The position numbers and the translations under genes are program-made. Below are positions 24,868 through 33,680 of a stretch of 64,000 nucleotides of DNA, piece by piece. The notes beneath the pieces were generated by a model. That model did no database searches. It was not told the DNA's origin and worked only from the letters and a program-made list of their open reading frames with translations. Within the stretch, counting starts at the first letter, position 1. Every line of letters starts with the position of its first letter. The stretch covers positions 273,245-337,244 of the forward strand of contig NZ_QUEE01000004.1 of NCBI RefSeq assembly GCF_003477885.1, written 5' to 3'. The stretch is from Lachnotalea sp. AF33-28 (lineage in GTDB: Bacteria; Bacillota; Clostridia; Lachnospirales; Lachnospiraceae).

Positions 24868-24930
24868 CCCGCACAATATGCGGAATAGGGCTAACTAATT
24901 AACTATACATGCATTGTGCGGGAATGTCAA
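24868..24930 (-). promoter_or_regulatory. Helicase promoter flanked by an inverted repeat
   Basis: On the minus strand: TTGACA (24925-24930), 17 bases, TATAGT (24902-24907). An 11-base inverted repeat (TCCCGCACAAT near 24868 and ATTGTGCGGGA near 24912) brackets the -10 region. The downstream arm would lie in the mRNA leader. It may be an operator or a leader structure. No recombinase or longer repeat supports inversion. Confidence 0.7.
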
Positions 24931-24960
24931 ATGTTTTATTCTGTTAAGATAGTAACGTTT

Positions 24961-25075
24961 GTTACTATTCACAGTTGCCATAAACTTCCCGCGCATGTCG
25001 GTACAGAGTATGGTCCTCATTGGGACACGCTCTGTACCGACATGCGCTGCTTTATCGGCAGCCGTGAATAGTAAC
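24961..25075. repeat. Palindromic mobile element, copy B
   Basis: Ends GTTACTATTCAC and GTGAATAGTAAC. The inner stem CATGTCGGTACAGAG pairs with CTCTGTACCGACATG. The 8-bp sequence TAACGTTT directly flanks both ends (24953-24960 and 25076-25083), an exact target duplication. It lies between the divergent helicase and pyrC promoters. Confidence 0.88.
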
Positions 25076-25092
25076 TAACGTTTGAAAAGTGA

Positions 25093-25121
25093 TTGAGAAC
25101 ATAGTTGAAATATGCTAAGAT
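25093..25121 (+). promoter_or_regulatory. Promoter of the pyr operon
   Basis: TTGAGA (25093-25098), 17 bases, TAAGAT (25116-25121). A small stem GACTGC/GCAGTC follows at about 25131-25151 in the leader. I see no T-rich attenuator or PyrR-like site. Confidence 0.65.
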
Positions 25122-25203
25122 AATACAGAGACTGCCTTGAAACTGCAGTCGATTTGTGTTAGAGTATTAGCGGCGCAAATGGATGGAAGGAAAGGAATCT
25201 ATC

Positions 25204-26496
25204 ATGAGCTTACTGATTAAAAACGGAAGAGTAATTAACCCGGCGACGGACACCGACGGCATCATGGATCTCCTGATTGAAGGAACCAGGGTCGTAAAGG
25301 CAGCAAAGAATATACCCGAGGAAGCGGATCAGGTAATCGATGCAAAAGGCCTGTGTGTTGCACCGGGTTTTATTGATTTACATGTGCATCTGCGTGAGCC
25401 CGGATTTGAATATAAGGAAACGATTAAAACCGGTTCCAGGGCGGCAGCAAGGGGAGGCTATACGAGCATCTGCCCCATGCCCAACACAAAGCCTGCTATT
25501 GACAGTGCGGATATGGTGAAATTCATTATAAATAAGGCGAAGGAAGATGCGATCGTGCATGTGCTCCCCGTGGGCGCCGTGACGAAGGGGCAGCAGGGCC
25601 AGGAACTGGCGGATATCGCCGGCATGGCAGAAGCGGGAGCTGTGGCGATCAGTGAAGACGGTAAATCCGTCATGAACGCCAACCTGTATCGGGACGCGAT
25701 GAAGCTGGCAGAGGAACACTCGCTGCTTGTGATGGCTCACTGTGAGGACATCAACCTGGTAAACGGCGGCTGCGTCAACGCGGGTCCGGCGGCAGAGCGG
25801 CTGGGAGTAAAGGGGATCAGCAATTCCGTGGAGGACGTGATTACGGTGAGGGATATCCTTCTGGCTAAGGAGACGAAAGCTTCTCTGCATCTGTGCCACT
25901 GTTCCACAAAAGACAGCGTATCGTTTATCCGGTGGGGAAAAGAGGAAGGTGTAAAGGTGACCGCAGAGGTTTGCCCCCATCACTTTTCCATGACCTGTGA
26001 CGAGATACCCGGAAACGATGCGAATTATAAGATGAACCCGCCTCTAAGGGCCAAAGAGGATGTGGAGGCGTTAAAGGCAGGGCTGCATGACGGCGTGATC
26101 GACTGCATATCTACGGACCATGCGCCGCACAGCGCAGAGGAAAAGAAAAAACCTCTGGAAAGTGCGCCCTTTGGAATTGTGGGGTCTGAGACCGCATTTT
26201 CCCTGTCCTATACCAATCTGGTAAAAGGCGGCGTCCTGACACTGCCGGAGCTTATTGAGCGCATGAGCACCGTGCCGGCCAAGATACTGGGAATCGGTAA
26301 GGGGGATATATCGGAGGGAAAGACGGCGGATCTTGTGCTGTTTGACCCTGAAGCGGAATATGTGATCGACGCGTCGGAATTTGCCTCCAAGGGGAAGAAC
26401 ACGCCTTTTGGCGGAAGAAAGGTGCAGGGCAGGATCTGCATGACCATCGTGGATGGCAAAGTCGTTTATGACGCGTCCAGAGGATTTATAGGATAA
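25204..26496 (+). CDS. pyrC: Dihydroorotase
   Basis: A 430-residue class I dihydroorotase that closes carbamoyl aspartate to dihydroorotate in UMP synthesis. Start ATG 25204 (MSLLIKNGRVINP) with GGAAAGGA upstream; the in-frame 25183 start lacks support. Metal-binding motif DLHVHLREPGFEYKET near residue 57, later HCED, AEVCPHHF and STDHAPH with the catalytic Asp. First gene of pyrC-pyrK-pyrD-pyrE. Confidence 0.95.
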   Translation: MSLLIKNGRVINPATDTDGIMDLLIEGTRVVKAAKNIPEEADQVIDAKGLCVAPGFIDLHVHLREPGFEYKETIKTGSRAAARGGYTSICPMPNTKPAIDSADMVKFIINKAKEDAIVHVLPVGAVTKGQQGQELADIAGMAEAGAVAISEDGKSVMNANLYRDAMKLAEEHSLLVMAHCEDINLVNGGCVNAGPAAERLGVKGISNSVEDVITVRDILLAKETKASLHLCHCSTKDSVSFIRWGKEEGVKVTAEVCPHHFSMTCDEIPGNDANYKMNPPLRAKEDVEALKAGLHDGVIDCISTDHAPHSAEEKKKPLESAPFGIVGSETAFSLSYTNLVKGGVLTLPELIERMSTVPAKILGIGKGDISEGKTADLVLFDPEAEYVIDASEFASKGKNTPFGGRKVQGRICMTIVDGKVVYDASRGFIG

Positions 26497-26526
26497 TAGC
26501 GCGGCAGTCTGCGCGGAAATGAGGAT

Positions 26527-27291
26527 ATGATGCAGAAGATAAATGCGGAAGTAGTATCACAGGAGAAAATAGGCACGGATATTTACAGCATGTGGATCAA
26601 GGCGGAAGAGATGGTTTCCTGCGCGAGGCCCGGACAGTTTGTATCCCTCTACTGCAGGGACGGCGCGAAGCTTCTGCCGCGCCCGATCAGCATTTGTGAG
26701 ATTGCAAAAGAACAGGGAGCGCTGCGCATCGTTTACCGGGTGGCCGGTAAGGGAACCGAGGAGTTTTCGGCATACAAAGCGGGAGAAAACGTTTCGGTGA
26801 TGGGGCCGCTGGGCAACGGATTTCCTCTTAAAGAGGGCAGGGCGATTCTGATCGGCGGGGGCATCGGCATTCCTCCCATGCTGGAGCTGGCCAGACAGTT
26901 AACAGGTCAGAAGCAGATCGTGCTGGGGTACCGCGACAGCCATATGTTTTTAAAGGAAGAGTTTGAAGCCTATGGCAGTGTACATGTGGCGACGGAGGAC
27001 GGCAGCGCCGGGACAAAGGGAAATGTGCTGGATGCGATCCGCACAGAAGGGCTTCAGGCGGATGTGATCTATGCGTGCGGTCCGACACCGATGTTAAAGG
27101 CCATACAGGCGTATGCCGCAGAGAGCGGCACAGAGGCATGGATCTCTCTGGAGGAGCGCATGGCCTGCGGCGTGGGAGCCTGCCTGGCCTGCGTGTGCAA
27201 GTCTAAGGAGAAAGACGAACATACCAATGTGAATAATAAGAGGATCTGCAAGGACGGTCCGGTTTTCAGGGCAGAGGAGGTGACGCTTTGA
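26527..27291 (+). CDS. pyrK: Dihydroorotate dehydrogenase electron-transfer subunit
   Basis: A 254-residue flavin and iron-sulfur protein that passes electrons from the class 1B PyrD to NAD. FAD-binding RPISICEIA, NAD-binding GGGIGIPPMLELARQL, and the C-terminal [2Fe-2S] cysteines in CGVGACLACVCK and RICKDGP. Two adjacent ATGs (26527 and 26530); the first gives MMQKIN. The gene ends in a TGATG overlap with pyrD, so the two subunits are translationally coupled. Confidence 0.95.
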   Translation: MMQKINAEVVSQEKIGTDIYSMWIKAEEMVSCARPGQFVSLYCRDGAKLLPRPISICEIAKEQGALRIVYRVAGKGTEEFSAYKAGENVSVMGPLGNGFPLKEGRAILIGGGIGIPPMLELARQLTGQKQIVLGYRDSHMFLKEEFEAYGSVHVATEDGSAGTKGNVLDAIRTEGLQADVIYACGPTPMLKAIQAYAAESGTEAWISLEERMACGVGACLACVCKSKEKDEHTNVNNKRICKDGPVFRAEEVTL

Positions 27292-28196
27292 TGAATACGA
27301 AAGTCAGTCTGGCGGGTGTACTTCTGAAAAATCCGGTGATGACCGCATCGGGCACTTTCGGTTCGGGCGCGGAGTATGGTGAACTGGTGGATTTAAACAG
27401 GCTGGGCGCTGTGGTGACCAAAGGCGTGGCCAATGTGCCCTGGCCGGGAAACCCCACCCCCCGGGTGGCCGAGACTGCCGGCGGCATGCTCAACGCCATC
27501 GGGCTGCAAAACCCCGGCATAGACCTGTTCTGCAAAAGGGATATCCCGTTTCTGAAGCAGTTTGATACGAAGATCGTCGTCAACGTATGCGGCAGAACCA
27601 CTGAGGACTATCTGGAGGTGGTGGAACGGCTGGCCGATGAGCCGGTGGATCTTCTGGAGATCAATATCTCCTGTCCCAACGTCAAAGAGGGCGGCATCGC
27701 ATTCGGCCAGGATCCGAAAGCGGTGGAAGCGATCACCAGAGCGGTGAAGGCGAAGGCAAAGCAGCCTGTGATTATGAAATTAAGCCCCAACGTGACCGAT
27801 ATCACGGTGATGGCCAAAGCGGCCGAGGCCGGAGGCGCGGACATCCTGTCGCTGATCAATACGCTGACCGGGATGAAGATCGATGTGCGGACCAGAAAAT
27901 TTGTGCTCGCCAATAAAACCGGCGGCCTGTCCGGGCCCGCGGTGAAACCGGTGGCGCTTCGCATGGTATATCAGGCCGCCCATGCGGTTTCCTGTCCTGT
28001 GATCGGCATGGGAGGCATCGCGACGGCGGAGGATGCCATTGAGTTTCTGCTGGCCGGGGCATCGGCCGTATCGGTGGGCACCGCTAACTTTTACAATCCG
28101 TATGCGACGGTGGAAATCGCGGAAGGCATAGAAAACTACATGCGGGAAAACGGCATAGAAGATGTGAATGAGCTGATAGGCGCCGTAAAAGAATAA
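27291..28196 (+). CDS. pyrD: Dihydroorotate dehydrogenase, catalytic subunit (class 1B)
   Basis: A 301-residue FMN barrel. ATG 27291 overlaps the pyrK stop. Motifs: TASGTFGSGAEY, the substrate-binding NISCPNVKEGG, KLSPNVTDI, NKTGGLSGPAVKP, and MGGIATAEDAIEFLLAGA for FMN phosphate. Catalytic base Cys is expected in the NISCPN loop for class 1. The partner PyrK lies directly upstream, which fixes class 1B. Confidence 0.95.
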   Translation: MNTKVSLAGVLLKNPVMTASGTFGSGAEYGELVDLNRLGAVVTKGVANVPWPGNPTPRVAETAGGMLNAIGLQNPGIDLFCKRDIPFLKQFDTKIVVNVCGRTTEDYLEVVERLADEPVDLLEINISCPNVKEGGIAFGQDPKAVEAITRAVKAKAKQPVIMKLSPNVTDITVMAKAAEAGGADILSLINTLTGMKIDVRTRKFVLANKTGGLSGPAVKPVALRMVYQAAHAVSCPVIGMGGIATAEDAIEFLLAGASAVSVGTANFYNPYATVEIAEGIENYMRENGIEDVNELIGAVKE

Positions 28197-28241
28197 TTTA
28201 AAAACACAGATTCAGCATACTGTACAGAAAAGAGGAGCATT

Positions 28242-28916
28242 ATGGAAAGCTACAAACAGGAATTTATCGAATTTATGGTGGACTGCCAGGTATTGAAATT
28301 TGGAGATTTTGTTACCAAGAGCGGAAGGAAAACCCCGTTTTTCATCAACACCGGTTTTTACCGCACCGGCGCGCAGCTGCGCAAGCTGGGAGGATTTTAC
28401 GCCAGGGCTATCGCGGATAAGTTCGGCACAGACTTTGACGTGCTGTTCGGGCCTGCGTATAAGGGGATCCCGTTAAGCGTGGCCGCGTCCATGGAGATCA
28501 GCGAGCTGTACGGAACGGACATCCGCTACTGCTCCAACCGCAAGGAAGTAAAGGACCACGGGGATAAGGGAATCCTGCTGGGAAGCCCCATAGAGGACGG
28601 CGACAGGATCGTGATCATTGAGGATGTGACCACCGCCGGCACTTCGATCGGCGAGACTCTGCCGATTTTAAATGCCCAGGGCAATGTGGATGTGCTGGGA
28701 CTGGTCGTTTCCGTTGACCGCATGGAGAGGGGCAAAGGCACCAAATCCGCACTGCAGGAAATGAGAGAGACCTACGGTTTTGAAACCACTGCCATCGTGA
28801 CGATGGCGGATGTGATTGAGCATTTATACAACCGGCCTTATAACGGGAAGGTGATCATTGACGATCAGCTGAAAGCCGCCATTGATGCATATTATGCACA
28901 GTACGGCGCCGAATAA
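28242..28916 (+). CDS. pyrE: Orotate phosphoribosyltransferase
   Basis: A 224-residue type I phosphoribosyltransferase converting orotate and PRPP to OMP. The PRPP motif is IVIIEDVTTAGTSIGE; GPAYKGIPLS and KDHGDKG form the catalytic loops. AGAGGAG lies upstream of ATG 28242. It is the last gene of the pyr group. pyrF and pyrB are not in the window. Confidence 0.95.
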   Translation: MESYKQEFIEFMVDCQVLKFGDFVTKSGRKTPFFINTGFYRTGAQLRKLGGFYARAIADKFGTDFDVLFGPAYKGIPLSVAASMEISELYGTDIRYCSNRKEVKDHGDKGILLGSPIEDGDRIVIIEDVTTAGTSIGETLPILNAQGNVDVLGLVVSVDRMERGKGTKSALQEMRETYGFETTAIVTMADVIEHLYNRPYNGKVIIDDQLKAAIDAYYAQYGAE

Positions 28917-28946
28917 CAGGCCGGCAGTGAAACGGAGGCATTAGTT

Positions 28947-29099
28947 ATGAATGAAAGAATTTACAACACCATGAAGAGAACCGGCACGGTGAGCCTTATC
29001 ATGGGAATCCTTACGCTGGTTGCCGGTATTGTTGTCGGTGTGGGCTGCATCATAAACGCGGCGTTTCTGATGAAGCGCAAGTCGGAAATCACCTTTTAA
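28947..29099 (+). CDS. Small membrane protein, 50 residues
   Basis: ATG 28947 with GGAGG 8 bases upstream. The product MNERIYNTMKRTGTVSLIMG continues with one or two hydrophobic helices (TLVAGIVVGVGCIINAAFLM) and a basic tail. Clean start signal and placement directly after pyrE support a real gene. Function unknown. Confidence 0.65.
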   Translation: MNERIYNTMKRTGTVSLIMGILTLVAGIVVGVGCIINAAFLMKRKSEITF

Positions 29100-29112
29100 C
29101 GCGGGCATTGAT

Positions 29113-29553
29113 GTGAGAAGAAAATTATATTTGCTGCTTTTTGCCGCCTATCTTTTGTTTCTGCTGGATCTGGTATTCTTCGCGGAATACTTTGGCCGGA
29201 CGCAGATCGGACAGGAGTACAGCTATAATCTGATCCCTTTTCGGGAGATCGGGCGGTTTGCGGCTATGTGGTCCGTACCCCGCTACCGGTTTGCCGCGCT
29301 GTACAATCTGGCTGGGAATGTGGCGGCTTTCCTGCCTTTCGGTCTGTTTCTGCCGCTTCTGTGGAAGCGTACCCGGCATTTTGTCACGGTGGTCCTGTGC
29401 ACTCTGTGTTTCAGCCTGGCCATAGAAACGGTGCAGCTGATCTTCCGGGTGGGCAGCTTTGATGTGGACGACCTGATTTTAAACACGCTGGGCGGTGCGG
29501 CGGGGTATCTGCTGTATTTTACGTGGGGGCTGATCCGGAGAAAACGCGGATGA
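29113..29553 (+). CDS. VanZ-like membrane protein
   Basis: A 146-residue protein from GTG 29113. Four membrane segments, with NLIPFREIGRF, GNVAAFLPFGLFLPLL, AIETVQLI and DVDDLILNTLGGAAGYLL, all typical of the VanZ family. VanZ of enterococci gives low teicoplanin resistance, and most family members have unknown roles. Confidence 0.88.
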   Translation: MRRKLYLLLFAAYLLFLLDLVFFAEYFGRTQIGQEYSYNLIPFREIGRFAAMWSVPRYRFAALYNLAGNVAAFLPFGLFLPLLWKRTRHFVTVVLCTLCFSLAIETVQLIFRVGSFDVDDLILNTLGGAAGYLLYFTWGLIRRKRG

Positions 29554-29595
29554 GGGCGGGACTATGATATGCGAGCGGCATGGAAGTGAGGGAAA

Positions 29596-29919
29596 ATGGC
29601 TGAGGATACAGGTAAATGGATAAAAAAATGGAAGCTGAAATCTCCTAATTCCATACTGTCCCTGCTGCTGGCGGCGGTCTCGGCCGGGATCGGCGGCCTC
29701 TGTTTTTATCGGGCTATGATGTCCAACGGCAACGTATCTTTAACGGATGCGTTTCTGGGCTGCGTGCTTGTGTTTATCACTGCAGCCGGTCTCATCTATG
29801 GGCTTCGCGGCTGGATGATCCGGAAGGAAAAGAGCAGATGGGCCGGGTGCATCGGATTTCTGCTGAACCTGGCATTTACAGGACTCATGGCATGGGTGTA
29901 TATTATGGGACTGCTTTGA
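29596..29919 (+). CDS. Three-TM membrane protein
   Basis: A 107-residue protein with a basic N-terminus (DTGKWIKKWKLKSPNSILSL), hydrophobic segments at about residues 20-38, 50-69 and 82-105, and no known motif. Similar small proteins precede M29-like genes in Lachnospiraceae, as far as I recall. Ends 19 bases before the next gene. Confidence 0.7.
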   Translation: MAEDTGKWIKKWKLKSPNSILSLLLAAVSAGIGGLCFYRAMMSNGNVSLTDAFLGCVLVFITAAGLIYGLRGWMIRKEKSRWAGCIGFLLNLAFTGLMAWVYIMGLL

Positions 29920-29938
29920 TGCAGACAGGAGGCGAAGA

Positions 29939-32008
29939 ATGGAACTGGATTTTCTTTTAGAGCGCATGGCGCTGGCGGAGGAACGGATCGGACAGATACC
30001 GGAAGAGACCAGCGTGGGTGCGCCTTATGATGTTTATTTTCAGCGGGTATCCCGCTTTATAACAAGGATGTTTGCGCTGTATAGGGAGACGGAGCCGGAC
30101 CGGCTGAGCGGTCTGGATCTGGAGGGCTTAAAAGCCCGGAACCGGGAGCTCTACGGCGATGTGCTGGCAGACGCCTATGAACACAGTTTTGCCAACCCGG
30201 CCTATGCGTCGGCAGCGCTGGGAGAGGAATTTGGCCGTATCCTTTCCTTTTTATATACCGAAATACGCGGGATGATCGGCCTGGCATTTGACAGGAGGAC
30301 TGAGGAGTTCGTCAGTCTGGCCGAAGTATTTATAGAAGTTTATAACCTGTTTGAGCACCGTGAGGAGAGCGCCGATCTGTACAGAGAAGTGAAGGATACC
30401 CTCTATTACTATATCAGCGACAACTGTGATATCACGGTGGACTATAGGACCGAACAGGTACTTACACCCCGGACAGGCGTATTTTATCAGACCGTTATGG
30501 AGAGCGATCTTAAGGATCTGCGCTATCTGTACGGATTCGGAGAATATATCAGTGAAAGCGAGCTGGATACGGCAGCATTTTTAAATACGCTGCCCAAGGA
30601 GACCGTCACTTCCATGGCTGCCACCTGTGTAGGCGGCTTTCAAAAGGGCTTTGAGCTGGCCGGCAAGCCTTTGGATGCCAAGAAGACTATAGAGATCCGG
30701 TATACGCTGGGATTTGAACGGGTGGTGCGGGAAACCGTCCTGCAGTTTGAACGGCTCGGCCTTCAGGCTGTGCTGTACCGGCCGGCCGTACACCTGATCA
30801 ACAAGCGCCAGAACTACAGGACTGGCTGTGTCGGCACACCGGCGAACCGGCAGTTTGAGTATGACCACCGCTTTGACCTGGGGCTATTCTTTGATGGGGC
30901 GCTAAAGGAACGGAAAGTATCCGTGCTGCGCCAGTCCTATGAGAAGAGAAAGGAACTGGCATCCGCCATGGCGGGGCCGGCGTTTGTGGAAACCTTCGGT
31001 GAAAAGCAGTTTTATCCGGTGAACAAGCCGGAGGTCTGCAGCCTGTCCGAAAAGCAGCAGAAGCTCATGGCACAGATGCAGGGAGAGACCACGGTGATGG
31101 TCAATGAGTATATACCGGGAGAGGAGAGGAGCTTTACGATCATCTCTTATCCGATTCCGGAAATCGGCCCGCATTTTGAGAAAATCTTCCGTGAGACGAT
31201 CCGGCTGAACACGCTGGATTATGAGATCTATAAAGAGATACAGACGAAACTGATCGATGCTTTGGACGGATGCTGCGAAGTAAAAGTCAAAGGGATGCCG
31301 GGCAACCGGACGGATCTGACGGTCCGGCTTCATGAGCTTACGGACGGGGAAAAGGAGAGCAATTTCGAAAACTGTCTGGCAGACGTAAATATCCCGCTGG
31401 GAGAGGTGTTCACTTCTCCGGTGCTTAAGGGAACCTGCGGCGTGCTGCATGTACAGGAGGTCTATATCCATGAGCTGCGCTATGAGAATCTCGAATTTTC
31501 GTTAAAGGACGGCATGGTGACGGATTATGGCTGTACCAATTTCGAAGAAGCATCCCAGAACCGAGCCTTTGTCAGAGAAACCATACTGAACAATTACGAG
31601 ACACTGCCCATAGGGGAATTTGCCATCGGCACAAACACAGTGGCTTATAAGATGGCAAAGGACTATGAGATTTTTGATAAGCTGAAGATTCTCATTGCGG
31701 AGAAAACAGGACCGCATTTCGCTTTCGGGGATACCTGCTACTCACACAGTGAGGATATGAAGGTCTATAATCCCGACGGAAAGGAAATTATCGCCAGGGA
31801 CAATGAGATCAGCATCCTGCGCAGAGAAGATCCGATGAAAGCCTATTACGGATGCCATACGGATGTCACGCTGCCCTACGATGAGCTGGGGGAGATTACA
31901 GGCGTGCGGCAGGACGGCAGTGAAATCGTATTATACCGAAACGGCAGATTTGTGCTGCCGGGCTGTGAGGAGCTCAATAAGGCTCTGAATACTTTAACAG
32001 ATAAATGA
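29939..32008 (+). CDS. M29-like aminopeptidase with long N-terminal extension
   Basis: A 689-residue protein with CAGGAGG upstream of ATG 29939. The C-terminal part (about 330-685) resembles M29 thermophilic aminopeptidases: NEYIPGEERSFTI, the late EFAIGTNTVAY with a Glu ligand, ILIAEKTGPHFAFGDTCYSH with the His and Glu region, and IIARDNEIS. Typical M29 enzymes are about 400 residues. The first 330 residues are helical, acidic and of unknown fold. The assignment to M29 is from the C-terminal motifs only. It precedes purE by 19 bases. Confidence 0.7.
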   Translation: MELDFLLERMALAEERIGQIPEETSVGAPYDVYFQRVSRFITRMFALYRETEPDRLSGLDLEGLKARNRELYGDVLADAYEHSFANPAYASAALGEEFGRILSFLYTEIRGMIGLAFDRRTEEFVSLAEVFIEVYNLFEHREESADLYREVKDTLYYYISDNCDITVDYRTEQVLTPRTGVFYQTVMESDLKDLRYLYGFGEYISESELDTAAFLNTLPKETVTSMAATCVGGFQKGFELAGKPLDAKKTIEIRYTLGFERVVRETVLQFERLGLQAVLYRPAVHLINKRQNYRTGCVGTPANRQFEYDHRFDLGLFFDGALKERKVSVLRQSYEKRKELASAMAGPAFVETFGEKQFYPVNKPEVCSLSEKQQKLMAQMQGETTVMVNEYIPGEERSFTIISYPIPEIGPHFEKIFRETIRLNTLDYEIYKEIQTKLIDALDGCCEVKVKGMPGNRTDLTVRLHELTDGEKESNFENCLADVNIPLGEVFTSPVLKGTCGVLHVQEVYIHELRYENLEFSLKDGMVTDYGCTNFEEASQNRAFVRETILNNYETLPIGEFAIGTNTVAYKMAKDYEIFDKLKILIAEKTGPHFAFGDTCYSHSEDMKVYNPDGKEIIARDNEISILRREDPMKAYYGCHTDVTLPYDELGEITGVRQDGSEIVLYRNGRFVLPGCEELNKALNTLTDK

Positions 32009-32027
32009 GAGAAAGTGAGGAATTAGC

Positions 32028-32549
32028 ATGAATCCAATCGTAAGTATTATTATGGGAAGTGACTCTGATTTACAGGTGATGGCGAAAGCTGCCAAGATGC
32101 TGGAGGACTTCGGCGTACCCTATGAAATGTCCGTGATTTCCGCTCACAGGACGGCGGATAAGATGTGCGAATATGCGAAGGGCGCGAAAGCCAGAGGCAT
32201 TAAAGTGATCATCGCGGGAGCGGGCTGGGCGGCCGCGCTGCCAAGCATGGTGGCGGCCATGACCACGCTGCCGGTCATCGGTGTGCCGATCTATTCCAAG
32301 TATTTTGGAGGACAGGACGCTCTGTATTCCACCGTTATGACGCCTCCGGGAGTCCCGGTAGCCACAGTCGCCATAGACGGCGCGGCCAACGCGGCCCTGC
32401 TGGCGATCCGCATGCTCGGAATCGAGGATGACGGCCTGACAGAGAAGATCGCCGCATACAGCGACCAGATGAGAGAGACGGTGGAGAAGAAGGCCGCGAA
32501 ACTGGAAGAGGTAAAGTATGAGGCTTACCTGGCGGATCAGAAAAAATAA
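32028..32549 (+). CDS. purE: N5-carboxyaminoimidazole ribonucleotide mutase
   Basis: A 173-residue PurE. The family opening IIMGSDSDLQVMAKAAKMLE, SAHRTADKMCEYA and the catalytic-loop region GAGWAAALPSMVAAMTTLPV are present. It moves the carboxyl group of N5-CAIR to CAIR in purine synthesis. The partner PurK is not in the window. The gene starts a purE-M-N-D group and probably shares a transcript with the M29-like gene. Confidence 0.95.
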   Translation: MNPIVSIIMGSDSDLQVMAKAAKMLEDFGVPYEMSVISAHRTADKMCEYAKGAKARGIKVIIAGAGWAAALPSMVAAMTTLPVIGVPIYSKYFGGQDALYSTVMTPPGVPVATVAIDGAANAALLAIRMLGIEDDGLTEKIAAYSDQMRETVEKKAAKLEEVKYEAYLADQKK

Positions 32550-32610
32550 AAACAGCGGGCGGATCTAAGGAATTGTAACTTCGCCGCCTGAACGGTTACA
32601 AAGGATTACA

Positions 32611-32625
32611 CACAATAATATTGTG
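32611..32625. promoter_or_regulatory. Palindrome in the purE-purM gap
   Basis: CACAATAATATTGTG, perfect around its central A, lies 30 bases before purM in the 105-base gap. A second inverted pair, TTGTAAC with GGTTACAA, is just upstream. It could be an operator or a processing hairpin. Confidence 0.35.
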
Positions 32626-32654
32626 CATCATGCGCGCAGAAATGAGGAGAAAAG

Positions 32655-33680
32655 ATGGATTATAAGAATTCAGGTGTGGATATCGAAGCCGGTTACAAAT
32701 CGGTGGAACTGATGAAGAAATATGTGCAGGGAACCATGAGGCCGGAGGTGCTTACAGGGCTGGGCGGATTTTCCGGCGCATTCTCTATGGAAAGCTTTAA
32801 AACTATGGAAAAACCCACTCTGGTATCCGGCACGGACGGCGTGGGAACGAAGCTGAAGCTGGCTTTTGTGATGGACAAGCATGATACGGTGGGCATAGAC
32901 TGCGTGGCGATGTGCGTGAACGATATCGCCTGTGCCGGCGGTGAGCCCCTGTTTTTCCTGGATTACATAGCCTGCGGTAAAAATTTTCCGGAGAAGATCG
33001 CTACGATCGTGAGCGGTGTGGCGGAGGGCTGCAAGCAGTCGGGCGCGGCGCTGATCGGCGGCGAGACTGCGGAGATGCCCGGATTTTACCCGGAGGACGA
33101 ATACGATCTGGCCGGCTTTGCCGTTGGCATCGTGGATGAAAAGAAACTGATCACAGGCCAGGATATCAAACCCGGCGATGTGCTGATCGGTATCGCATCC
33201 TCCGGCGTGCACAGCAACGGATTCTCATTGGTGCGCAAGGTGTTTGACATTACCGAAGAAGGCCTTGGCACTTACTATGAGGAGCTGGGCACAACTCTCG
33301 GAGAAGCGCTGTTAGCGCCCACCAAGATCTATGTAAAAGCCCTGCGCGGTGTGAAGGAAGCGGGAGTCACCATCAAGGGCTGCAGCCATATTACTGGAGG
33401 CGGCTTCTATGAAAATATCCCGCGCATGCTGCCTGACGGCATCTGTGCCGAGGTGAAAAAGGACAGCTATCCGGTTCTCCCCATCTTCAGGCTGATGCAG
33501 AAGAAGGGCCAGATTGAGGAAAAAATCATGTACAATACCTATAATATGGGCCTTGGCATGGTGCTGGCAGTGGAAGAGAAGGACGTACAGACCGCCATCG
33601 CGGCGATTGAAGCCGCAGGCGAAAAGGCTTATGTGGTGGGCCGTACCGCAGCAGGTGAAAAAGGAGTGGTATTATGCTGA
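32655..33680 (+). CDS. purM: Phosphoribosylformylglycinamidine cyclo-ligase
   Basis: A 341-residue AIR synthetase. GYKSVELMKK, SGTDGVGTKLKLA (ATP binding), GGETAEMPGFY, ASSGVHSNGFSLVRK and HITGGGFYENIPRML are the family motifs. GAGGAG lies upstream of ATG 32655. The last bases overlap purN. Confidence 0.95.
   Translation: MDYKNSGVDIEAGYKSVELMKKYVQGTMRPEVLTGLGGFSGAFSMESFKTMEKPTLVSGTDGVGTKLKLAFVMDKHDTVGIDCVAMCVNDIACAGGEPLFFLDYIACGKNFPEKIATIVSGVAEGCKQSGAALIGGETAEMPGFYPEDEYDLAGFAVGIVDEKKLITGQDIKPGDVLIGIASSGVHSNGFSLVRKVFDITEEGLGTYYEELGTTLGEALLAPTKIYVKALRGVKEAGVTIKGCSHITGGGFYENIPRMLPDGICAEVKKDSYPVLPIFRLMQKKGQIEEKIMYNTYNMGLGMVLAVEEKDVQTAIAAIEAAGEKAYVVGRTAAGEKGVVLC

Noticed and set aside
24868..24930. 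Helicase promoter region considered as a second invertible promoter
   Set aside because: The inverted repeats are only about 11 bases and about 32 bases apart, and there is no recombinase nearby.
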